Positions 34,045-43,188 of a stretch of 64,000 nucleotides of DNA are shown here, piece by piece. A program made the position numbers and the translations under genes. The notes beneath the pieces were generated by a model. That model was not told the DNA's origin and ran no database searches. It saw only the letters and a program-made list of their open reading frames with translations. Source of the stretch: GYS-P2D sp964522505 (lineage in GTDB: Bacteria > Bacteroidota > Bacteroidia > Chitinophagales > Saprospiraceae); NCBI GenBank assembly GCA_964522505.1, contig CAZFWJ010000001.1, positions 97,520 to 161,519 of the forward strand. Direction: 5' to 3'. How positions within the stretch are numbered: the stretch's first letter is position 1; every line of letters begins with the position of its first letter.

Positions 34045-35343
34045 TCACCCTCTTGACCGCAACCAGGCCTTAAATGGATCAAAATCTGTAGTCATGTCGA
34101 TTGCGGCCTTTTCTTTATCAGACAATACTGCAAGACGTTCAGGAATATCGATTTTTCCAAGAATGGGTTCCATGACGGGTAAGAACTTAGCTGGATGCGC
34201 CGTTTCTAGGATCACTGTTTTTTGATTAGGGTGATTCTTGCCATAAGCTTGAGCGGCTAGATAGCCTACGGCCCCATGTGGATCTATGACATAATTGTGT
34301 TGATCATGCACTTCCTTTACTGCTGCACAGGTTTCCTCATCTGTATATCGATAGCCGAGGATCACTTCTTTGACAGATCCCCAGTTGTGATCGAAAAGGT
34401 TTTCGATGCGGCGGAAATTAGAGGGATTTCCTACATCCATAGCATTAGATACGGTTTGAACAGATTTTACTGGATCGTATGATCCGCTTTCCAGATATCG
34501 TGGAACAACATCATTGACATTAGTAGCTGCTATGAGCTTGTTAATAGGAAGTCCCATGCGCATAGCAAGAATTCCTGCGGTTAGGTTTCCGAAGTTTCCT
34601 GATGGTATGCAGAAGTTAACTGTTGCGTCTCCGGTCATCACTTGCTTATAGCCCTCGAAGTAATAAAATGACTGAGGGATTAATCTTGAGATATTAATTG
34701 AGTTAGCAGAGCTCAACAGGTATTGCTTGTTGATTTCCTGATCTAAAAATGCTTTCTTCACCAGTGCTTGACAATCATCAAATGTTCCATCAACTTCAAG
34801 GGCAGTAATATTCTGGCCCAGTGTCGTCAGTTGCTTTTCTTGCAGTGGGCTGACTTTTCCTTTGGGATATAGGATAATGACCTCAACACCTTCAACCCCA
34901 AGAAACCCAGCTGCCACAGCGCCACCCGTATCGCCACTTGTTGCTACGAGGATGGTGAGCTTTCGATCTTCGTCTACTACTAAGCGACCCATGATGTTGG
35001 CCATAAATCGAGCACCGAAATCCTTAAACGCCAATGATGGTCCATGCCATAACTCCTGTACGGATAACTGTTCAGTAAGGGTAATTACTGGGGCTGAAAA
35101 GTTGATCGCCTCCGTTACTATATCTACTATTTCTGCACCAGAGAAGTCAGCTTCTAAAAACCGCCTACTTACCTCATAGGCAATATCTTGAAAAGACATC
35201 TTGTCAAGATTTTGAAAGAAGTTGTGATTGAGGGCATTGATCTGTTCTGGCATGTAGAGCCCATTATCTGGCGGTAGACTTTTCAAGACAGCCGTCTTCA
35301 AGTCTACCATACGTTCTTTATTCTTAGTGCTATAATATTTCAT
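34045..35343 (-). CDS. thrC: Threonine synthase
   Basis: This 432-residue PLP enzyme converts O-phosphohomoserine to threonine. It has the N-terminal MKYYSTKNKERMVDLKTAVL of the long bacterial form, the PLP lysine in HGPSLAFKDFGARFM, LVATSGDTGGAVAAGF (phosphate-binding Thr/Gly) and a C-terminal YVIDPHGAVGYLAA. It follows thrB after 45 bases on the same strand, the usual thrB-thrC order. Confidence 0.96.
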   Translation of the reverse strand: MKYYSTKNKERMVDLKTAVLKSLPPDNGLYMPEQINALNHNFFQNLDKMSFQDIAYEVSRRFLEADFSGAEIVDIVTEAINFSAPVITLTEQLSVQELWHGPSLAFKDFGARFMANIMGRLVVDEDRKLTILVATSGDTGGAVAAGFLGVEGVEVIILYPKGKVSPLQEKQLTTLGQNITALEVDGTFDDCQALVKKAFLDQEINKQYLLSSANSINISRLIPQSFYYFEGYKQVMTGDATVNFCIPSGNFGNLTAGILAMRMGLPINKLIAATNVNDVVPRYLESGSYDPVKSVQTVSNAMDVGNPSNFRRIENLFDHNWGSVKEVILGYRYTDEETCAAVKEVHDQHNYVIDPHGAVGYLAAQAYGKNHPNQKTVILETAHPAKFLPVMEPILGKIDIPERLAVLSDKEKAAIDMTTDFDPFKAWLRSRG

Positions 35344-35388
35344 GAAGGTCGTATAAGAAGGGTTGTTTCCTCCGCTTACGCAAGAGCA

Positions 35389-36330
35389 TTACATTTTATA
35401 AGCGCCAGTATTGTTTATTGGTGACATATATGCGGTAGAGTGGATGGACGAGCTTTCAAGGTATTTAGTAATCTCAGTGACGGCATTCTCCGCGATCAGC
35501 GTGTTCTGAGCAAATCCAAACATGCTCGGTCCTGCACCACTTATAGTATAGTTCATGGCGCCATTTTTTAGAGCTATATCCTGCAGATCATAGAAATAAG
35601 GAATTAATTGTGCCCGTTGCGGCTCGATGACATGATCTTTCAGGCTTCGCTTCATAAGTTCCAGATCTGACGTATAGAGACTCGTGACGAATGCCGCAAT
35701 ATTACCAGCTTGACTAATCATCTGACCTAGGGCAACTTGATCACTCAAGACAGCACGCGCATCTTTAGTTAGAATTTCTATGTCAGGATAGATGAGGAAT
35801 ACTGTCAATCCTCGAGGAGTGGGCAACTTGACGAAATCATAGCTTGGATTATCTCTGATTAACACAATCCCGCCAAGTAGAGAGGGAATGACATTGTCTC
35901 CATGAATTGCGCCATCTGCTGCACTTTCTCCGATTACAGCATATTTTGCAAGCGCTCTTTTCTCGAGGGGTCTACCTAACAGCTCATTAACAGCTAATAC
36001 TCCTGCTGCAGCGCTTGCTGCACTGGACCCCATACCGCTGCCAAAAGGCATCTTTTTATAGATTTCCAGTTCTATACCTTCATTTTGAAGTCCAAGGTCT
36101 TCGAGCAACTTTAGGGCACCAAAGCTGGCAGTATTCTTATCTGCTTCCATTGGAAGCTTCTTTTTGGTCCCATTAATTTTAGTGATTCGAAGTCCAGGAG
36201 TGTCACTTAGCCTAGCTATAATCTCATCTCCAGGGCGATCGATTGCAAATCCCAATATGTCATATCCAACAGCAACATTTGCTACTGTAGCTGGCGCAAA
36301 AACTCGAACTGCTTGCTGTCTCTTACCCAT
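35389..36330 (-). CDS. thrB: Homoserine kinase
   Basis: This 313-residue GHMP kinase phosphorylates homoserine for threonine synthesis. It has APATVANVAVGYDILGFAI at the N-terminus, the glycine-rich ATP loop KMPFGSGMGSSAASAAAGV, and the C-terminal AMNYTISGAGPSMFGFA. It should be in one unit with thrA upstream in the classic thrABC operon, but here a 6.9 kb block separates it from thrA. No promoter is obvious in the 160 bases upstream. Confidence 0.95.
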   Translation of the reverse strand: MGKRQQAVRVFAPATVANVAVGYDILGFAIDRPGDEIIARLSDTPGLRITKINGTKKKLPMEADKNTASFGALKLLEDLGLQNEGIELEIYKKMPFGSGMGSSAASAAAGVLAVNELLGRPLEKRALAKYAVIGESAADGAIHGDNVIPSLLGGIVLIRDNPSYDFVKLPTPRGLTVFLIYPDIEILTKDARAVLSDQVALGQMISQAGNIAAFVTSLYTSDLELMKRSLKDHVIEPQRAQLIPYFYDLQDIALKNGAMNYTISGAGPSMFGFAQNTLIAENAVTEITKYLESSSIHSTAYMSPINNTGAYKM

Positions 36331-36431
36331 TAGTCATTGTATCGAGTGACGAAGGTAAGTATAAGGGATAAATGTTTCGACGATCATTCAATTATCTGAG
36401 TAGCCTAGTTTGCCCTATCCATAGATGACAT

Positions 36432-36461
36432 AAAAAAACCCAGACCTAAGTAGGTCCGGGT
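36432..36461 (-). terminator. Terminator of the superoxide dismutase gene
   Basis: On the minus strand, ACCCGGACCT pairs with AGGTCTGGGT (36438-36461, one mismatch) and is followed by seven T (the A run 36432-36438 on the + strand). It closes the SOD transcript before thrB. Confidence 0.85.
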
Positions 36462-36490
36462 CCTCTCATCTAATTCTGAGATTGGTTTAG

Positions 36491-37225
36491 TTATCCTAAT
36501 CTGGACGCCACAGCATCCCAGTTGATTACGTTAAAGAAATTGCTGATGTAGTCGCCTCTTTTATTTTGGTAGTTCAGGTAGTAGGCATGTTCCCAAACAT
36601 CAATACCTAATAATGGAGTTCCCGACTGTTCCACGATATTCCCCATTAATGGGTTATCCTGATTAGGCGTTGACGTGACGAATAGTTTGTCATCCGCACC
36701 CTTACATAGCCAAGCCCAACCTGAGCCAAATCTCGTAGCAGCAGCCTTGGAAAACTCGCTCTTGAACGAATCAAAATCTCCAAATGCACTATTGATTGCA
36801 TCTGAAAGATCTCCTGAAGGAGTTCCTCCACCTTTTGGTGACATGATACTCCAAAACAAAGAGTGATTGTAGTGACCACCGCCATTATTGCGGAGTCCCG
36901 TGTCATCGGCGGAGATACCTGCCATCACATCATCTAAACCCTTACCACTAAACATTGTTCCTTCGAGAGCCGCATTAAACTTGCGGACATATCCTGCATG
37001 ATGACGATCATGGTGTATCTCCATAGTCTGAGCATCAATATTTGGTTCAAGAGCATTGAATGCAAATCCGAGAGCAGGCACAGTAAAAGAACCTGATGGC
37101 TGCTCAGCTGGAGCTTCTGCAGATTTCTGTTCTTTTTTAGGAGCGTCGCACGATTGAATCAGTGGACTTACAGCTGTACCAGCAAGTAATATCGAGCTAG
37201 CTTTAACAAAGGTTCTTTTTTTCAT
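36491..37225 (-). CDS. Exported Fe/Mn superoxide dismutase with lipoprotein-type signal
   Basis: The 244-residue enzyme dismutates superoxide. It has the metal ligands in EIHHDRHHAGYV (first His), YNHSLFWSIM and GIDVWEHAYYLNY (Asp and His), as well as the typical GSGWAWLC and NQDNPLMG. The Gly in GGGHYNHSLFW and Gln in PNQDNP suggest manganese or cambialistic use. Unlike cytoplasmic SODs it starts with a signal (KKRTFVKASSILLAGTA, then PLIQSCD), so it is probably a lipoprotein facing the periplasm. It is divergent from the TonB-plug gene with 60 bases between and has its own terminator. Confidence 0.9.
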   Translation of the reverse strand: MKKRTFVKASSILLAGTAVSPLIQSCDAPKKEQKSAEAPAEQPSGSFTVPALGFAFNALEPNIDAQTMEIHHDRHHAGYVRKFNAALEGTMFSGKGLDDVMAGISADDTGLRNNGGGHYNHSLFWSIMSPKGGGTPSGDLSDAINSAFGDFDSFKSEFSKAAATRFGSGWAWLCKGADDKLFVTSTPNQDNPLMGNIVEQSGTPLLGIDVWEHAYYLNYQNKRGDYISNFFNVINWDAVASRLG

Positions 37226-37285
37226 GTTACGATAGTTATATCAATCTATATTGAAAGTAATAACAAAAACAATACTGCTGGTGTT

Positions 37286-39700
37286 ATGCTAAAATTTTTC
37301 TTTAATAGCCTCAAAGTCCTGTCCGTTTTATGCTACACACTTACCTGTCTCATGGCTCAACTAGACATATCTCCAAGAGAAAAGGTTTATATCCATACGG
37401 ATAGGGCAAAATATGGAGCAGGAGAGACGATTTACTTTAGCGCATATCATTATGACCAGGGATATGGAGATGATGCGGAAACGAGTCGCGTTTTATACGT
37501 AGAGCTTATCAATCAAGATGGAGAACAAATTGGCTTTCAGTGGTTGAAGCTATATAGCGGTCGAGCCGAAGGATCTATAGATATCGATTATCAGCAGAAG
37601 AGTCAGTACATTACATTAAGGGCATACACCGGCTACATGCGGAACTTTGATGATAGCCTATTCTTCAGAAAACAAATTGAAGTTGTTGGCTTATCTGAAG
37701 GTCTTGTTGCAAGAGATCAGGAGGACAAAGTGGTGATACAGGCATTTCCTGAAGGAGGACATCTACTTAGTGATATCGTTTCCATAGTAGGGGTTAAATT
37801 ATTAAGCGGAAATAAGGGTATAGGTGGAACACTTATGCTATATGAAGATGATGAGCCGATTAATGACATCCAGACGAATGAAGTTGGATTAGGAAAGTTC
37901 GTAGTAAAACCTCAACAGGGTTCGATCTATACTATAAAGTATGGAGAAGAAACCCACACACTCCCTACAGCATTGGACGCAGGTCTGCATCTAAGAACTA
38001 GAACTACAACTGAAGCGATCAGCATTTACATAGATCAGCGTGGGGTAATCAATAGTTCTGAGCACAGCATAATGCTCATATCCGATGGACAAGTCTTGTA
38101 CAATGAAAAGATTGCTGAACCCATCTTGAAGCTGCCCAAAAATGAACTTCCTACGGGATTGCTGACCGTCGTAATTATTGACCCCAATGGTCGCCCAATC
38201 CAGGAGCGATTATTATTCAATCATTATGGTATTGATCAATTATCTGTAGACGTTGCTACAGAGGAGTCATATACCACGAGACAATCGATTACAATCCCTA
38301 TAGATGTCCTGGCGGGAGACCAATCAGACCTACCGGCATCTCTTTCTGTTAGTGTCGTAGATAATCGTTATTTCTCCTCTTCGTCAGATATAGTAAGCAG
38401 TTTTTTGTTGGAGTCGGAAATCAAGGGTGTGATTGAGAATCCCTCACAATATCTTAAAGCCAATGATCTCGAAGTCATCAATAAAACAGACTTGCTCTTG
38501 CTCACTCAGGGATGGAGAAGATATAATTGGGGCAAGCCTGAGCGTATTGATTTTCCGAAGGAGCAAGGTATTGCGCTTAGCGGCAGAACAGTTAAAGCAA
38601 AAAAAGTAAATCAAGGACTTAAGACTTATGGAACACTGAGCATTATTGATGAGGACTTTGACATTATTCCAATGGAAACAGATGACCAAGGATATTTCAA
38701 TTTGGGAGAAATAGGACGCTTTGATGAGGTTCCATTGTTTTTTCAGTTAGGTACCAAGAAACAGAAGGAGAGAAATCAGGTAGGAGGATCCGCTAAAGGC
38801 AATACAGATATACAGATCCTATTGGACCGACCTATACCTCATCCCATAACTAATAATGACATCGCCACGGGATCTGATCTTATAGATGCTTCAACTGAGC
38901 AACTAGATTATCAGGTGGATGCTATAGCTGATGATGAGTTTTATATAGATGAAGGGCTGCTACTTAACGAAGTTACCATTGAAGCTAAAAAGGTCGATGA
39001 GTGGGTTGATTACTATGATGACGTCATTAATTATGCGCCTTCTGGAAATCGAGTATTTACTGACAATATATCGTCCTTAGGTGCCTACAGGGATATATAT
39101 GATATCCTCAGAGGAAGAGTAACAGGGATCGAAATCACCAGAAGTTCATCTGGCAATAGTCGACGTGATGTCATCATCAGAGGAAGCTCCTCAGGCCTTT
39201 CTGGAGCGACATCAGGGAACAATGCTGCTGGGTTTTTATTGAATGGCAGTTTAGTTTCTGCAGGGACAGCAGAGTCTATTAACCCTGTTGACATCGCATT
39301 TATTGATGTAATAAAAGGTTTAAATCAGCTTACCCAATTTGGAGCAGAGGGAAGTGCTGGGATAATAGCTATATATCTAAAGCCTCCTGGAGCTCGTTCG
39401 AATTCGAGAACCTCCGGCAAATCAAGCAAGAAGAACAAGGGGCTCCATGTCGACTATCAAGCCTATAGTAGTGCGAAGGAGTTTTATAAACCAAATTATG
39501 GGGCCGATGGCAGCTATGAAAAGAACACGATCAGAAGGACTATACACTGGCAGCCATTACTCAAGTTGTATGAAGGAGGTTCCGCTGAGATATCATTTTA
39601 TACCTCAGATTATATAGGCACTTATCATATAGACATTCAGGGTATCAGCGCTGAGGGTACTCCGATAAGTCATCAAACCACCTTTAATGTAGGGGGGTAA
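37286..39700 (+). CDS. MG2-like/TonB-plug surface protein, paralogue 1
   Basis: The 804-residue protein has a signal peptide (VLCYTLTCLMAQ), an alpha-2-macroglobulin MG2-like start (KVYIHTDRAKYGAGETIYFS), a long beta-domain region, and from ~560 a TonB-receptor plug-like domain (DIYDILRGRVTGIEIT, VIIRGSSSG, NPVDIAFIDVIKG, then AGIIAIYLKPPGAR). It lacks the 22-strand barrel of a true TonB receptor. Proteins of this type are common at the Bacteroidota surface and their role is unknown. The C-terminus (TSDYIGTYHIDIQGISAEG) may be a binding or sorting domain. It is the first of two tandem copies, 60 bases apart. Confidence 0.8.
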   Translation: MLKFFFNSLKVLSVLCYTLTCLMAQLDISPREKVYIHTDRAKYGAGETIYFSAYHYDQGYGDDAETSRVLYVELINQDGEQIGFQWLKLYSGRAEGSIDIDYQQKSQYITLRAYTGYMRNFDDSLFFRKQIEVVGLSEGLVARDQEDKVVIQAFPEGGHLLSDIVSIVGVKLLSGNKGIGGTLMLYEDDEPINDIQTNEVGLGKFVVKPQQGSIYTIKYGEETHTLPTALDAGLHLRTRTTTEAISIYIDQRGVINSSEHSIMLISDGQVLYNEKIAEPILKLPKNELPTGLLTVVIIDPNGRPIQERLLFNHYGIDQLSVDVATEESYTTRQSITIPIDVLAGDQSDLPASLSVSVVDNRYFSSSSDIVSSFLLESEIKGVIENPSQYLKANDLEVINKTDLLLLTQGWRRYNWGKPERIDFPKEQGIALSGRTVKAKKVNQGLKTYGTLSIIDEDFDIIPMETDDQGYFNLGEIGRFDEVPLFFQLGTKKQKERNQVGGSAKGNTDIQILLDRPIPHPITNNDIATGSDLIDASTEQLDYQVDAIADDEFYIDEGLLLNEVTIEAKKVDEWVDYYDDVINYAPSGNRVFTDNISSLGAYRDIYDILRGRVTGIEITRSSSGNSRRDVIIRGSSSGLSGATSGNNAAGFLLNGSLVSAGTAESINPVDIAFIDVIKGLNQLTQFGAEGSAGIIAIYLKPPGARSNSRTSGKSSKKNKGLHVDYQAYSSAKEFYKPNYGADGSYEKNTIRRTIHWQPLLKLYEGGSAEISFYTSDYIGTYHIDIQGISAEGTPISHQTTFNVGG

Positions 39701-39760
39701 TAGCTCTGTCGAGAATTAATCACAATTATCACTTAATTTAATAATGCTAACGATCGAGAT

Positions 39761-42178
39761 ATGACTAAAACGCTATTCAAGTTAGGCCTTCTAGTTCTTC
39801 TGGTTTGCTCTTTTCTGACAATAGAGGCTCAACCAAAGCTATTTCAGAGAGAGAAAGTATATCTCCATACGGATCGCATAAAATATGGTGCTGGAGAGAC
39901 TATATTCTTTAGTGCTTATCATTACGAACCTGTTGATAGCCAAGTAGAAGGATCAAGCGAAATACTCTATGTAGATCTAATTTCTAGTCAAGGAGAACTG
40001 ATTGGCACCGAACAACTCAAACTAATCGAAGGGCGTGCTTCGGGATCAATCGATATTGATTATGATCTGACAAGTCAAGTTATTACGCTGAGGTCCTACA
40101 CGAACTACATGCGCAATTTTGACGATATCGATTTCTTCAGACAGCAAATAGAGGTTGTAGGATCGGATCCGAGTCTTACAAACCAAGATGCTAACCCAAA
40201 GATTACGCTCGCGGCATATCCTGAAGGGGGAGACTTGCTCAATGGCGTAGTATCTAACGTAGGTATAAAACTACAGAACGGCAAGAATGGAATCGAAGAA
40301 GAAGTGGAGTTTTTTCAGGATGGGGAAAGTGTTGACTTCTATGAGACTAATGAATATGGTTTTGGCAATATCGTCTTTACACCAGAAGAAGGCTCCACAT
40401 ATACGCTGCAACATGGCGAGGTGAGCGCTACATTGCCCAAAGCTAGGAGTCAAGGGGTCAGTATTCGGACAAGGACTACGACGGACCTATTTACGATATA
40501 TATTGCTGAAAAAAGAGTGCCAGATATAGCATTACATACCGTTATGATCGTCAATAATGATCAAGTCATCTATCATGAGAAACTCACCGACCCCATACTT
40601 AAGTTGACCAAAGAAAAACTACCTACAGGACTGCTCACAATTGTTATACTTGATCCTAATAATCGCCCGGTATGCGAGCGACTATTGTTTAACCATTATG
40701 ATATCGACAGCGAGTTTTTAGATATAGGCATTCCTGAAGATGCACCGACCACAAGATCTTTAGTTGAGATTCCTATCGATGTCTACGATATTGATGGGGA
40801 TCCTGTCGTGGCATCAATGTCCGCTGCAATTGCTGACCATCGATATTACGGAGCTTCGCCAAGTATTCGGTCGAGATGGTTGTTATCGTCCGAAATCAAA
40901 GGATATATTGAAAATCCCGAGCAATATCTGCTTGAAAACAGTGAAGAGGTAATTGAGAGGACCGACTTATTATTACTGACGCAAGGCTGGAGAACCTACG
41001 ACTGGGATGAATCTTTGACTATTCACTATCCGAAGCAACAAGATCTTCCAATCAGAGGAAGAGTAGTCAAACCCAAAAAAGTCAATGAGGGCCTTAAAAC
41101 CTATGGCTCTGTTTCGATTTTGGATGAAAACTTTGATATCCTCCCATTGGAAACTGATGAAGAAGGATATTTCACAATTGATGATTTAGATCGATCGGGC
41201 GAGGTGCCACTATTCTTTCAGATGGGTACTAAGAAGCCTAAGGATGAGCGTAAAATCGGAGGCGCAGCAATGGGCAATACGGATGTTGAAATTTTAATGC
41301 AATTAACCGAAACTCACCCAGCTACTGATAATGATCTAAATCCTCATTATCTAGCTCATTCCACGGTTAAGGGGCAAATCGACTATCAAGCCGAAGCCTT
41401 GCCTAATGATGAGTTTTATATTGATGAAGGCTTACTCATCGATGAGGTAACTATCGAGGCAAAGAAACTGGATGAATGGGTAGAATATTATGATGATGTT
41501 ATAAATTATAGTTCTGGGAGTACTGATAGAGTGTACACCGATGAAATAGTTGGAATAGGCAACTATGACGACGTCTATGATATCTTGAGGAGCAGAGTAC
41601 CAGGCATTGAAATTACATTCCCATTGTCGCCAAATAGCTCAAGCAGAAGAGATGTAATCATTCGTGGGTTTTCAACCGGTCTAGTAGAAGCGACAAGACA
41701 AAATAATGCAGCTAAATTTTTGCTAAATGGTAGTGCCGTTCCTGCACCCACTGTAGAGGCTATAAATCCCATTGATATTGCATTTGTGGATGTGATCAAA
41801 AGTCTTAATGAATTAGCCATATACGGAGAATATGGCAGTGGAGGAATTATCGCTGTCTATCTCAAACCACCGGGTGCACGATCGAATAGCCGAGCTCCTG
41901 AGATAGGGAAGAAGAATACAGGTGTATATATAGATTATCAAGCATATAGTGCGGCTAAAAAATTCTTTACAACCACCTATGGCGCAGATGGCAGCTATGA
42001 CAAAGAAACGATCAGAAGAACAGTCCATTGGGACCCTATAATAACGACTGATGATGATGGAGTGGCCAAAATTTCTTTTTATACCTCTGACTATATAGGC
42101 ACATATCATATAGACGTCCAAGGCATAACGAGCAAGGGGCAACCGATATCTCAAACAATGACTTTTAGTGTAGAATGA
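39761..42178 (+). CDS. MG2-like/TonB-plug surface protein, paralogue 2
   Basis: The 805-residue protein has the same layout as its neighbour: signal peptide (LLVLLVCSFLTIEAQ), KVYLHTDRIKYGAGETIFFS, matched middle blocks (LLLLTQGWRTYDW, LKTYGSVSILDENFDILP), plug domain (DVYDILRSRVPGIEIT, VIIRGFSTG, NPIDIAFVDVIKS) and TSDYIGTYHIDVQG. The two differ by scattered substitutions and short gaps, so the duplication is old. It overlaps the start of the next gene by 4 bases (ATGA), which implies the three are one operon. Confidence 0.8.
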   Translation: MTKTLFKLGLLVLLVCSFLTIEAQPKLFQREKVYLHTDRIKYGAGETIFFSAYHYEPVDSQVEGSSEILYVDLISSQGELIGTEQLKLIEGRASGSIDIDYDLTSQVITLRSYTNYMRNFDDIDFFRQQIEVVGSDPSLTNQDANPKITLAAYPEGGDLLNGVVSNVGIKLQNGKNGIEEEVEFFQDGESVDFYETNEYGFGNIVFTPEEGSTYTLQHGEVSATLPKARSQGVSIRTRTTTDLFTIYIAEKRVPDIALHTVMIVNNDQVIYHEKLTDPILKLTKEKLPTGLLTIVILDPNNRPVCERLLFNHYDIDSEFLDIGIPEDAPTTRSLVEIPIDVYDIDGDPVVASMSAAIADHRYYGASPSIRSRWLLSSEIKGYIENPEQYLLENSEEVIERTDLLLLTQGWRTYDWDESLTIHYPKQQDLPIRGRVVKPKKVNEGLKTYGSVSILDENFDILPLETDEEGYFTIDDLDRSGEVPLFFQMGTKKPKDERKIGGAAMGNTDVEILMQLTETHPATDNDLNPHYLAHSTVKGQIDYQAEALPNDEFYIDEGLLIDEVTIEAKKLDEWVEYYDDVINYSSGSTDRVYTDEIVGIGNYDDVYDILRSRVPGIEITFPLSPNSSSRRDVIIRGFSTGLVEATRQNNAAKFLLNGSAVPAPTVEAINPIDIAFVDVIKSLNELAIYGEYGSGGIIAVYLKPPGARSNSRAPEIGKKNTGVYIDYQAYSAAKKFFTTTYGADGSYDKETIRRTVHWDPIITTDDDGVAKISFYTSDYIGTYHIDVQGITSKGQPISQTMTFSVE

Positions 42179-43185
42179 TGATCCGGATCATCATATCCTG
42201 CCTACTACTCATCACAGGTCATAGTGGATTTAGTCAATCCTTAAATGGAATAGTTGTCAACCAAGACAGCGTGCCAATAGGAGATGCATTTGTATTCATA
42301 TCCAATAGTAATTATGGAGTAGTCACAGAGGAGGATGGCACATTTCATTTAGAGGTGTCAGGTCTGGATCATCTTGAGTTAACAGTTTCTCAGATTAATT
42401 ATGAACTCAGTACAATGAGAGTGGCTCTTAAGAGCACAGACTATGTTAGAGTTGTGCTGCTATCGAGACCTAATGAATTAGAATCTGTAGAGTTAGTCAA
42501 GAAATATGATCCGAAGATCAGGAAACGTAGATTAAATAGATTCACAGAAGCTTTTCTGGGAGAGGAAGCGATCGGCAAAAAGATAAGAATATTGAACCCT
42601 GATGACCTGTTGTTTTATCATGATGGTGATGGGTTGAGGATAGAAACTAACGAGCCAATTCGAATAGATAATGCCTATCTGGGCTACTTGATACAATTTC
42701 ATGTCAAGGACTTTATTCTCTATGACAATGAAGATCTGATTTATTCCGGCTCCGTGTTTTTTGAGGAACAAGAGTTGAAAAGGAGAGACTTAGCGAAAGC
42801 TAAAAAGAACAGGAGGCGCACCTATAAAGGGAGCAGTCAATATTTCATGAGGCAGATGATATTGGGTGATGAAATGAAGGGATATACACTTTCTATAGCA
42901 AGTCGTAGAGACGCCACTCACAATGAGGAGTTCACCCAGATCAACTATGAACAGCTCAATATTAAGTATACCCCAATGGATAATACTTATCGTATGTTAA
43001 TCGGGACCATGCTGAGGGTATACCATAAACAATATGAGACTGACTCGTTCATATCTCCTATGAATAGCGTTATTATAATGGACACTTATGGTAACATTAT
43101 TAACTCTCAAGAAGTGGAGGAGTTTGGGTACTGGTCCAAGAGAAGAATGGCCGTTATATTGCCCTTTGATTATTTGCCGGATTAA
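42175..43185 (+). CDS. Exported carboxypeptidase-like-domain protein, function unknown
   Basis: The 336-residue protein has a signal peptide (IISCLLLITGHSGFSQ) and an N-terminal CarboxypepD_reg-like beta sandwich (LNGIVVNQDSVPIGDAFVFI, YGVVTEEDGTFHLEV). The rest (~110-336) is basic and unlike any fold I recognise (RRLNRFTEAFLGEEAIGKKI, YFMRQMILGDEMKGYTL). It follows the two plug-domain paralogues in one operon. It ends 3 bases before the end of thrA, which runs the other way. A role with the paralogues at the outer membrane is inferred from position only. Confidence 0.7.
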   Translation: MMIRIIISCLLLITGHSGFSQSLNGIVVNQDSVPIGDAFVFISNSNYGVVTEEDGTFHLEVSGLDHLELTVSQINYELSTMRVALKSTDYVRVVLLSRPNELESVELVKKYDPKIRKRRLNRFTEAFLGEEAIGKKIRILNPDDLLFYHDGDGLRIETNEPIRIDNAYLGYLIQFHVKDFILYDNEDLIYSGSVFFEEQELKRRDLAKAKKNRRRTYKGSSQYFMRQMILGDEMKGYTLSIASRRDATHNEEFTQINYEQLNIKYTPMDNTYRMLIGTMLRVYHKQYETDSFISPMNSVIIMDTYGNIINSQEVEEFGYWSKRRMAVILPFDYLPD

Positions 43186-43188
43186 CCA

